From: Actinomycetota bacterium
GTDB lineage: Bacteria > Actinomycetota > Thermoleophilia > Gaiellales > Gaiellaceae
Reading direction: 5' to 3'
NCBI GenBank assembly: GCA_005883365.1
Contig: VAXA01000048.1
Location: 1-12,393, forward strand
DNA length: 12,393 nucleotides
The notes under the pieces: model-generated
Databases searched by the model: none
What the model was told of the DNA's origin: nothing
Seen by the model: only the letters and a program-made list of their open reading frames with translations
Made by a program: the position numbers and the translations under genes
Shown: positions 6,816 through 12,393 of the stretch, piece by piece
How the letters are laid out: every line of letters begins with the position of its first letter
Position numbering within the stretch: position 1 is the stretch's first letter

Positions 6816-7088
6816 AACGAGCTCGACGGTGTCTGGGACGTGCAGCGCACAAGTGGGGCGCTTCCGCCGATGCGCGGGATCCTGCGAAAGCGGATCGGGA
6901 ACGGTCGCGGCCGGACGATCGCCTTCGGTGTGAGCCTCCCCTTCGCTGTCGAGGGGCTGACGCTGCGGTATCCGCTCGGACTCGTCGACGAGCTCGTACC
7001 CGACGGTGCCGACGCCTACAACGGCACCACCAAGCTGTTCGGCCGCGTGGTTGGTACGTTCAGGCTCACCCGCGCCTCAGATCGCTAG
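6804..7088 (+). CDS. Conserved-looking hypothetical protein, small beta-rich (lipocalin-like fold possible)
   Basis: A 94-residue protein. LDGVWDVQRTSGALPP (residues 7-22) begins with a G-x-W pattern reminiscent of small calycin/lipocalin-like proteins. Alternating hydrophobic strands follow (TIAFGVSLPFAVEGLTLRYP, 38-57), and a closing strand GRVVGTFRLTR (80-90). No catalytic motif, signal peptide or membrane segment is visible. I place the start at the ATG at 6804 because the structured part begins directly after it. An ATG at 6780 and a GTG at 6645 are in frame, but the added sequence looks non-coding. AAGGGGG at 6783-6789 is a weak, distant ribosome binding site. The gene converges with the isochorismatase-fold gene and overlaps its end by 23 nt. 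G+C here is lower than in flanking genes. The fold suggestion is inference and the function is unknown. Confidence 0.6.
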   Translation: MRDQNELDGVWDVQRTSGALPPMRGILRKRIGNGRGRTIAFGVSLPFAVEGLTLRYPLGLVDELVPDGADAYNGTTKLFGRVVGTFRLTRASDR

Positions 7089-7692
7089 AACCGCTCATAG
7101 CCGCGCGTCGGCGCCTAGCCGCTAAGCCGCCGAACTCGGATGCCGCCGACATCCTCCGCATAGCGAAGAGCCGTCTCTTCCAGGCGTTCGTCGGCCGTTG
7201 CGCACGCGCGTCAACAAGAATCGTCGCTTTCAAGCCATGCTCACGGACATCGGGCGCGGTCTGCACCACACCCTCCGTTGCCGACCCTACGAGCAGCACC
7301 CGCCCTACACGCAGGGACGCGAGCAGCAACTCGAGCGCGGTGTGGTCAAAGGCGGAATACCGATGCTTGAGCAGGACATGGTCACCGGCCCGAGGCAGCA
7401 ACTGCCCGACGACGTCGCCGCGCGGCCCGCTCGCCGCCTCCCGCGCGAGCGCCGGCGCGTCGCTGTCCCAACGATCACGATCGTCATTGACATAGATCAC
7501 CGGGACGCCAGCCTCCCGTGCCCGGGCGATCGCCGCGCACATCCCCGCGCCACGCTCCCGGAACGACGCGAGCAGCAACTCTCCATCCCCGTGGTCGAAG
7601 TCGGCAAGGACGTCGATCACCAGTGCGTCGCCGTGCTCAAACTCGACTACGTCGCCGCCTCGGGATGCATTGCTCGACGTTTTCGCCCACAA
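7066..7692 (-). CDS. Isochorismatase-fold (cysteine hydrolase-like) protein lacking the catalytic cysteine
   Basis: A 208-residue protein with the Rossmann-like isochorismatase fold. ALVIDVLADF (residues 23-32) supplies the triad Asp27, GVPVIYVNDD (62-71) is the second core strand, LLKHRYSAFDHT (107-118) supplies the triad Lys109, and VLLVGSATEGVVQTA (132-146) is the nucleophile strand. In active relatives that strand reads roughly T-x-G-C-V, but here it reads T-E-G-V-V with Val142 in the Cys position. Hydrolysis by the usual thiol mechanism is therefore unlikely; a binding role or altered chemistry is possible. The start is uncertain: the TTG at 7692 is the only start codon in frame between the dnaE2 stop and the first core strand. 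It follows dnaE2 by 24 nt on the same strand and may be cotranscribed. The Arg-rich C-terminus (191-208) is unusual and overlaps the converging hypothetical gene. Confidence 0.8.
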   Translation of the reverse strand: MWAKTSSNASRGGDVVEFEHGDALVIDVLADFDHGDGELLLASFRERGAGMCAAIARAREAGVPVIYVNDDRDRWDSDAPALAREAASGPRGDVVGQLLPRAGDHVLLKHRYSAFDHTALELLLASLRVGRVLLVGSATEGVVQTAPDVREHGLKATILVDARAQRPTNAWKRRLFAMRRMSAASEFGGLAARRRRAAMSGSSDLRRG

Positions 7693-7716
7693 CCTGCCGG
7701 CTAAACGAGGCGAGCG

Positions 7717-10700
7717 CTACCGGTGTCCGAAGTGGTGGGCGCGCGGGAGGGCGGCGTGGACGTCTGCCCCATCGGTCAGCGAGCGCGCGAGCGGGGCGAG
7801 CGAGACGAGCTCGTCCACGACGATGTTCCGGTTCCGGTCGGCGTGCTCGTAGCGGCCCCGCACGAGCAGGAGCGGCTCGCCGCGCACGACCGCGCGGAAC
7901 CGCTCGTACACCGGCGGCAGGACGATGAGGTTCACCTGCGCGAGCTCGTCCTCGAGCAGCATGAAGACGACGCCGTTCGCGGTCGCTGGCCGCTGCCGCG
8001 CGACGACGAGCCCCGCGAACTGCACCTCGGCCCGGTGTGGGCGCTCGCGCAGCTCCTCGGTCGACAGCGTCCCCGCCGGCAGATGGGGGCGGAGCAGCTC
8101 CAATGGATGGATGCCGACCGAGAGGCTCGTCGTCCGGTAGTCGGTGAGCATCCGCTCCCACACGGTCGGCTCGGGCAGGTCCGGCGTCGCGACCGTCGGC
8201 TCGAGCGGGAGCGCGAGCTGCTTCGCCTTGCCGTCCGTGCCCGGCACGCTCGTCGGCCGCGGGACGAGCCCGAGCTGCCAGAGGAGCTCGCGGCGCTGTA
8301 GGCCGAAGCCGTCGCAGGCGCCCGACTCGGCGAGCGCGCGCAGCTCGTCCTCCGACAAGCCCGTCCGCTGGGCGACCTCGCGAATCGAGGAATAGGGACG
8401 GTTCGCGGCGACGGCCTCCGCGTCGTCATCCCCCAGCCCGGTCACGTACTTCAGCCCGACACGAACGGCGCCCTCCTCCTCGATCGTGCAACCGGCGTCG
8501 CTGCGATTGACGTCGGGCGGTCTCGTCTCCACCCCACGCCGCTGCCCATCGCGGACGAGGGTCGCCGGCGGGTAGAAGCCCATCGGCTGCGCGTTGAGGA
8601 GGGCGGCGAGGAACTCCGGCGCGTAGTGGTGCCGCAGCCACGCCGACTGGTATGCGAGCAGCCCGAACGCCGCCGCGTGTGACTTCGGGAAGCCGAAGCC
8701 CGAGAAGGCGACGAGCTTGTCGTAGAGCTCGTGCGCCTTCGCCTCCTCCACCCCCTTCTCGAGTGCGCCCGCGACGAACCGCTCCCGCCACGCCTCGAGC
8801 GCCGCGTGCGAGCGCTTGCGGCTCATCGCCCGCCGCAGCCCCTCCGCCTCGCCCACGCTGAAGCCGGCGAGATGGACGGCGACGTCGAGCACTTGATCCT
8901 GGAAGACGACGACGCCGAGCGTCTCTCGCAGCGGCTCCTCGAGCAGCGGATGGTCGGCCGGGGCGCGATAGCACGGGTCGTCGCGCAGCAGCTGCCGCCG
9001 CTCGACGTATGGGTGGACTGCCTTCCCCTGGATCGGCCCCGGCCGCACGAGCGCGACCTGCACCGTGATGTCGTCGATCGTCTCCGGCCGTGTGCGGAGG
9101 ATGACCTGCATCTGCGCGCGGCTCTCGATCTGGAAGCAGCCGACCGTGTCGGCGCGCTGGATCTCCGCGAACACGTCCGGGTCGTCGAGCGGCACGCGTG
9201 AGAGGTCGATCCGTTCGCCGCGATTGCGCGCCACCAGGTCGACGCACTCCTCGACCGCCGACAGCATCCCCAGCCCGAGCAGGTCGATCTTGAGGAAGCC
9301 GGCGTCGGCGCACGAGTCCTTGTCCCACTGGCACATCTGGCGGCCCGCCATCGCCGCCGGCTGCACCGGCACGAGCTCGACGAGCGGCCGGGAGGAGATG
9401 ACCATCCCGCCCGGATGCTGGGAGACGTGGCGCGGGAGGCCGGCGATTTCGGCACAGAGGGCGCCGAAGGCTCGCCAGCGCGGCGAGCGGAGCTTCGTCG
9501 CCGCGTCGGGCAGCGCGGCTATCTCGTCCGCGACGCGTTGCGCGTTCCAGCCGTCCGTCAGCCGTGCGAGCCGCTCGAGGTCGGCGTACGGGAGGCCGAG
9601 CGCCTTGCCGACGTCCCGGATCGCCCCGCGCGAGCGGTACGTCGCGAAGCTCGCGACGAGCGCGGCGTGTTCCTGGCCGTAGCGGTCGACGACGCGGACG
9701 ATGAGCTTCTCGCGGATGTCGCGCGGGAAGTCGAGGTCGATGTCCGGCACCGACGCGAGCTCGCGGTTGAGGAAGCGTCCGAGCGAGAGGTTGTGCGCGA
9801 CCGGGTCGACGTGCGAGAGGCCGGTCAGGTAGCAGACGAGCGAGCCGACGGAGGAGCCGCGCCCGCGCCCAGGCGGCAGGACGTGCCGCATCGAGCCGGG
9901 GCCGCGCACCTCGAGCGCCACTTCGCGCGCGAGCTCGAGCACCTCCCAGTGGAGGAGGAAGAAGCCGGCGAGGCCGAGCTCGTCGATGAGCGCCAGCTCC
10001 TCCTCGAGCCGCCGGCGGACGCGCCGCTTGTGGCCGTTGAGTCCGCTGTAGCGCTCCACGAATGCGCGCTCGCAGACGCGCCGCAGCTGGACGATCGCCG
10101 GCTCCTCACCGTCGGAGAAGTCCGGGTAGCGGTAGCCGAGCTCCTCCGTCAGGTCGAACTCGAGCCGCTGAGCCAGCTCGGTGGTTCGGTGGACAGCATC
10201 CCGATCGTCGGCAAAGCGGTCTTCTATCTCGGCCGAGGACAGCAGGACGGACTCGTGGTTGCCGCGCCGCTCCCGCTCGCAGCCCTCGAGCGAGGTGCGG
10301 CAGCGGACGGCGACGAGCACGTCCTGGAGCGTGACGCGGCTGCGGTCGTGCGCGTGGACGTCTCCCGTCGCGACCGTCCGGACGCCGAGCGAGGCGGCGA
10401 GGTCGCGCAGGCGCGCGTTCCGGCGCGCGTCGCCGCGCTCGTACGGCCGCTGCAGCTCCACGTAGAAGCGGTCGCGGCCGAACGCGCGGGCGAGCCGCGC
10501 CGCGCCGTTCGGTTCACGCACGGCGAGGCCGTCGCGGGCGCAGCCGGAGAGGCAGACGAGCCCATGGTTGAGATCACTGCTCAGCTCCTCGAACAGCGCC
10601 TGGTCGAGCCGCGGCGGCAGCGGGTCGCGGTTCGTCGAGTCGCGCGTGTGCGCGTGTGCGGCGGTCAACAGCCGGCAGAGGTTCGCGTAGCCGCGCGCCG

Positions 10701-10941
10701 ACTCCACGAGCAGCGTGACGTGGGCGCCGCCTTCCAACGTCACCTCCGCGCCGGTGATCGGCCGCACGCCGAGGTCCTTCGCCGCGAGCGCGAACTCGAG
10801 CGAGCCGTAGACGCCGTCGTGGTCGGTGAGCGCGAGTGCCTCGTAGCCGAGCTCGGCCGCGCGCGCCGCGAGCTCCTCCGCCTGCGAGGCCCCGTCGAGG
10901 AACGAGTACGCGCTGTGCGCATGCAGCTCGACGTAGGTCAT
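7717..10941 (-). CDS. dnaE2: Error-prone DNA polymerase, C-family (DnaE2/ImuC)
   Basis: A 1074-residue C-family DNA polymerase of DnaE2 length (shorter than the replicative DnaE1 at about 1160-1180). The N-terminal PHP domain keeps candidate metal ligands: His7 and His9 (ELHAHSAYSFLDGAS), His41 (LTDHDG), Glu66, His74, Cys134 (LSGC), and Asp194 and His196 (TGDVHAHD). The palm has GRGSSVGSLVCYLTG (360-374), the catalytic pair Asp402/Asp404 in PDIDLDF, and Asp553 in FLKIDLLGLG. Fingers and helix-hairpin-helix follow, then a linker with QLALPL (908-913) resembling a beta-clamp binding peptide, and an OB domain (VQFAGLVVARQRPATANGVV, 973-992). DnaE2 performs mutagenic translesion synthesis in the SOS response, usually with ImuA and ImuB, neither of which is encoded nearby. 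The start leaves 11 nt to the divergent cupin gene and has no strong ribosome binding site. Confidence 0.95.
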   Translation of the reverse strand: MTYVELHAHSAYSFLDGASQAEELAARAAELGYEALALTDHDGVYGSLEFALAAKDLGVRPITGAEVTLEGGAHVTLLVESARGYANLCRLLTAAHAHTRDSTNRDPLPPRLDQALFEELSSDLNHGLVCLSGCARDGLAVREPNGAARLARAFGRDRFYVELQRPYERGDARRNARLRDLAASLGVRTVATGDVHAHDRSRVTLQDVLVAVRCRTSLEGCERERRGNHESVLLSSAEIEDRFADDRDAVHRTTELAQRLEFDLTEELGYRYPDFSDGEEPAIVQLRRVCERAFVERYSGLNGHKRRVRRRLEEELALIDELGLAGFFLLHWEVLELAREVALEVRGPGSMRHVLPPGRGRGSSVGSLVCYLTGLSHVDPVAHNLSLGRFLNRELASVPDIDLDFPRDIREKLIVRVVDRYGQEHAALVASFATYRSRGAIRDVGKALGLPYADLERLARLTDGWNAQRVADEIAALPDAATKLRSPRWRAFGALCAEIAGLPRHVSQHPGGMVISSRPLVELVPVQPAAMAGRQMCQWDKDSCADAGFLKIDLLGLGMLSAVEECVDLVARNRGERIDLSRVPLDDPDVFAEIQRADTVGCFQIESRAQMQVILRTRPETIDDITVQVALVRPGPIQGKAVHPYVERRQLLRDDPCYRAPADHPLLEEPLRETLGVVVFQDQVLDVAVHLAGFSVGEAEGLRRAMSRKRSHAALEAWRERFVAGALEKGVEEAKAHELYDKLVAFSGFGFPKSHAAAFGLLAYQSAWLRHHYAPEFLAALLNAQPMGFYPPATLVRDGQRRGVETRPPDVNRSDAGCTIEEEGAVRVGLKYVTGLGDDDAEAVAANRPYSSIREVAQRTGLSEDELRALAESGACDGFGLQRRELLWQLGLVPRPTSVPGTDGKAKQLALPLEPTVATPDLPEPTVWERMLTDYRTTSLSVGIHPLELLRPHLPAGTLSTEELRERPHRAEVQFAGLVVARQRPATANGVVFMLLEDELAQVNLIVLPPVYERFRAVVRGEPLLLVRGRYEHADRNRNIVVDELVSLAPLARSLTDGADVHAALPRAHHFGHR

Positions 10942-10952
10942 GATCCGCGGCG

Positions 10953-11300
10953 ATGGACGAGCCGTACTTCATGCGACCGGGCGAAGGCGAGCGGATCGGC
11001 GAGCGCGAGCACTGCGTCCTGGTGGAGCTGCCGCACATTGAGGCGCTCGAGCTCTCGTACGGGCCGGACTTCGAGGGCGTCGATCCGCACACGCACGCCG
11101 ACCACACGGACTCGTTCTACGTGCTCGAGGGCGAGGTCGAGTTCTTCCAGGACGACGAGTGGCACCGCGCCGGTCCCGGCACCTTCCTCTCGGTGCCGCC
11201 GGACGTCGAGCACGGCTTCCGTCCCTGCGGCAGCCCGTTTCGCCTGCTCAACTTCCACACGCCGCGCACCGGCTTCATCGACTCGCTGCGGAGCTCGTAG
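10953..11300 (+). CDS. Single-domain cupin protein
   Basis: A 115-residue monocupin. Motif 1 is HTHADHTDSFYVLEGE (residues 46-61), with metal ligands His46 and His48; the position usually held by Glu appears to be Asp53, as in several cupin_2 members. Motif 2 is GTFLSVPPDVEHGF (76-89), with His87. Three His ligands and an acidic residue are enough to hold a metal, but substrate and activity (isomerase, dioxygenase or sensor) cannot be inferred. No signal peptide. The ATG at 10953 lies 11 nt from the divergent dnaE2 start without a visible ribosome binding site, so the transcript may be leaderless with its promoter inside the dnaE2 coding region. The LRR gene follows after 27 nt on the same strand. 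Confidence 0.88.
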   Translation: MDEPYFMRPGEGERIGEREHCVLVELPHIEALELSYGPDFEGVDPHTHADHTDSFYVLEGEVEFFQDDEWHRAGPGTFLSVPPDVEHGFRPCGSPFRLLNFHTPRTGFIDSLRSS

Positions 11301-11316
11301 CACCATCCCGAGAGTC

Positions 11317-11320
11317 TAGG
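11317..11320 (+). promoter_or_regulatory. Weak ribosome binding site (TAGG) for the LRR gene
   Basis: TAGG ends 7 nt before the ATG at 11328, which is acceptable spacing for a weak Shine-Dalgarno sequence. Its last G is also the first base of the candidate SOS box. It supports the ATG at 11328 as the start of the LRR gene. Confidence 0.35.
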
Positions 11321-11335
11321 CGAACGTATGTTCGA
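11320..11335. promoter_or_regulatory. Candidate LexA/SOS box overlapping the LRR gene start codon
   Basis: The 16 bases GCGAACGTATGTTCGA match the mycobacterial/actinobacterial SOS box TCGAAC-N4-GTTCGA at 11 of the 12 defined positions; only the first base differs. The core CGAAC-N4-GTTCG is a perfect inverted repeat. The ATG of the LRR gene (11328-11330) lies inside the box, so bound LexA would sit on the start of that gene. I found no other GAAC-N4-GTTC in the window. The dnaE2 start is about 380 bp away. The match is seen directly; LexA binding is inference. Confidence 0.5.
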
Positions 11336-12266
11336 GCGCGTCGACTTCTCAGCCGAGCCGGCCAACCTCCCACCGTCGCTGATCGAGGCAATCGAAGCCG
11401 ACGGCGGGCTCTGGTACGCGAGCGACTACCACACCGACGCCGCGTCCGTCGTCGCTCGGGCCCGCGAAATAGGCGCGGTCGCGCTTCGTCTGGACTTCCG
11501 CGACCTGTCGCTGCTCGAGCAGCTGCCCCAGGTGCGCTACCTCCACCTGCGCTCCGACGGCCGGCCGCGGCTCGAGCCGCTGGCCGGACTCGCCGAGCTG
11601 CGCGCGTTGATCCTCCACGTTTCTGCGCTCCGCGGCGAACTGGACGTGCGCGGCTTCCCTCAGCTCCGCTGGCTGCGCGCCTCGCTCGGCGGTAGGGGCG
11701 GGAAGGCGCTCCAGGATTCACTTGCGCGCGGGCACGCCCGACTGGAGCACCTTTCGGTCACCGAGGTGCCCGCCAGGACACTCGCCGAGCTCGTCGGCGG
11801 TTTCCCGCGTTTGCGGCACCTGCGCGTCCACTTCGCCGACCACCTCCGGACGCTAGGACATATCGCACCGGTTGCCGGCACGCTGCACGGGCTCGACCTC
11901 GACTTCACCGGCATCCGTTCGCTCGAGGGAATCGAGGTTCTGCACGGGCTCGAGGCGTTTCGGCTGCGCGGCGGCAGGGTCACCGATCTGGCGCCTCTCC
12001 GCTCGCTCGCCTCGCTCAGGTACGCGTATCTCGACACCGGAATCGGGATCGCGTCGATCGGGCCGCTGCGAGACCATCCCGCCCTGAGGATGCTGGGGCT
12101 GAGCCTTGTCCAGGACGGCGACCTCGCCCCGCTCGCGACGCTCCCGCACCTCGTGGCGGTCGAGCGCGGGCCACGCCTTACCGGCGAGCTGCCGTGGCCC
12201 GACCCGGCCAAGGTCCCGCGCGACCATCCCTTCCACCGGGAATGGGCTGACGCGTTCCGCGGCTGA
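11328..12266 (+). CDS. Leucine-rich-repeat protein, cytoplasmic, function unknown
   Basis: A 312-residue protein dominated by degenerate leucine-rich repeats. Repeat-like units start near residues 65 (LPQVRYLHL), 88 (LAELRALIL), 110 (FPQLRWLRA), 137 (ARLEHLSV), 159 (FPRLRHLRV), 185 (TLHGLDLDFTGIRSLEGI), 206 (HGLEAFRLRGGRVTDLAPL), 228 (ASLRYAYL) and 250 (HPALRMLGL), spaced about 20-27 residues. The last units, with TDLAPL-type endings, resemble internalin-like bacterial LRRs. There is no signal peptide, membrane anchor or second recognisable domain, so it probably acts in the cytoplasm as a protein-binding surface. The N-terminal 50 residues are non-repeat and could be a cap. The ATG at 11328 has TAGG 7 nt upstream and lies inside a candidate LexA box. 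It follows the cupin gene by 27 nt. The fold is well supported; the partner and role are not known. Confidence 0.78.
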   Translation: MFERVDFSAEPANLPPSLIEAIEADGGLWYASDYHTDAASVVARAREIGAVALRLDFRDLSLLEQLPQVRYLHLRSDGRPRLEPLAGLAELRALILHVSALRGELDVRGFPQLRWLRASLGGRGGKALQDSLARGHARLEHLSVTEVPARTLAELVGGFPRLRHLRVHFADHLRTLGHIAPVAGTLHGLDLDFTGIRSLEGIEVLHGLEAFRLRGGRVTDLAPLRSLASLRYAYLDTGIGIASIGPLRDHPALRMLGLSLVQDGDLAPLATLPHLVAVERGPRLTGELPWPDPAKVPRDHPFHREWADAFRG

Positions 12267-12278
12267 ACTCCGGCGGCG

Positions 12279-12393
12279 CTACGGATGGTGCACGAGCTGC
12301 CAGAGCGGCTTCTCGTGCGGGCCAAGCGGGATGTAGTCCATCCCGTCGGGCGTGTTCAGCTGGTTCGCGCCCCGGCCCGGCTGGGCGAGGTGG
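12279..12393 (-). CDS. C-terminal fragment of an unrecognised protein (cut by window edge)
   Basis: The minus strand is open from the window edge to a TAG at 12281-12279 and encodes 37 residues including NTPDGMDYIPLGPHEKPLW (13-31). The Pro, Gly, aromatic and charged composition looks like genuine protein. I do not recognise the family. The stop lies 12 nt beyond the LRR stop, a convergent arrangement in keeping with the packing elsewhere in the window. The plus strand is also open from an ATG at 12287, but its product is less protein-like, so I prefer the minus reading with limited confidence. Confidence 0.45.
   Translation of the reverse strand, partial: HLAQPGRGANQLNTPDGMDYIPLGPHEKPLWQLVHHP

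Noticed and set aside
7089..7140. Short inverted repeats around 7100-7130 as a terminator for the hypothetical gene
   Set aside because: They are imperfect, have no following T-run and lie inside the isochorismatase-fold coding region.
9415..11319. 634-codon open frame on the plus strand, antisense to the 5' part of dnaE2 and running on through the cupin gene in another frame
   Set aside because: Its product is low-complexity Ala/Arg/Glu/Val-rich without recognisable motifs. The opposite strand encodes an unmistakable DnaE2 with catalytic residues, and the cupin is read in a different frame. Long antisense frames are expected at this G+C.
12287..12393. Plus-strand open frame starting with ATG at 12287
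   Set aside because: The minus-strand reading gives a more protein-like C-terminus and a convergent stop 12 nt from the LRR gene; the plus reading has no ribosome binding site and a basic, featureless product.

Overview
The window is GC-rich bacterial chromosome, about 75% G+C in the stretches of dnaE2 I counted by hand. Codons end almost always in G or C, GTG and TTG starts are frequent, and genes are packed with little or no spacing. Gene content and the wording of the DnaE2 and GH15 motifs suggest an actinobacterium, possibly class Thermoleophilia. That placement is an impression from motif style, not a database result. I see no rRNA, tRNA, CRISPR array, insertion sequence or phage gene.

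Left part (1-4808). Two minus-strand genes, an endonuclease/exonuclease/phosphatase (EEP) fold hydrolase and a class V aminotransferase cut by the window edge, overlap by 4 nt. Only 24 nt away a plus-strand operon diverges: GT4 glycosyltransferase, GNAT acetyltransferase, a small acidic protein of unknown function with an internal duplication, and a GH15 trehalase/glucoamylase-type hydrolase. All junctions in this operon overlap by 1-4 nt, so translation is probably coupled.

Middle (4738-7692). A second GH15 gene faces the first. Both encode 608 residues and they overlap tail to tail by 71 bp. Both keep the candidate catalytic glutamates. A doubtful 81-codon ORF lies just upstream of the second GH15 gene. 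A 94-residue conserved-looking hypothetical gene (plus) then converges on an isochorismatase-fold gene (minus) that has Val where the nucleophilic Cys belongs. This part has lower G+C than its surroundings.

Right part (7717-12393). dnaE2 (error-prone DNA polymerase, minus) has no imuA or imuB partner in the window. It carries its own clamp-binding-like peptide, QLALPL. A cupin gene starts 11 nt from the dnaE2 start on the other strand, followed by a leucine-rich-repeat (LRR) protein gene. The start codon of the LRR gene lies inside a 16-nt match to the actinobacterial LexA/SOS box (CGAAC-N4-GTTCG, 11320-11335), the only GAAC-N4-GTTC I found in the window. This is the most interesting signal: an uncharacterised LRR gene that may be damage-inducible, about 380 bp from a mutagenic polymerase gene. 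The window ends in the C-terminal piece of an unrecognised minus-strand gene.

Functional reading (inference): carbohydrate handling (GT4 and two GH15 enzymes, perhaps trehalose or alpha-glucan turnover) sits beside a DNA-damage-tolerance segment. Nothing in the sequence links the two.
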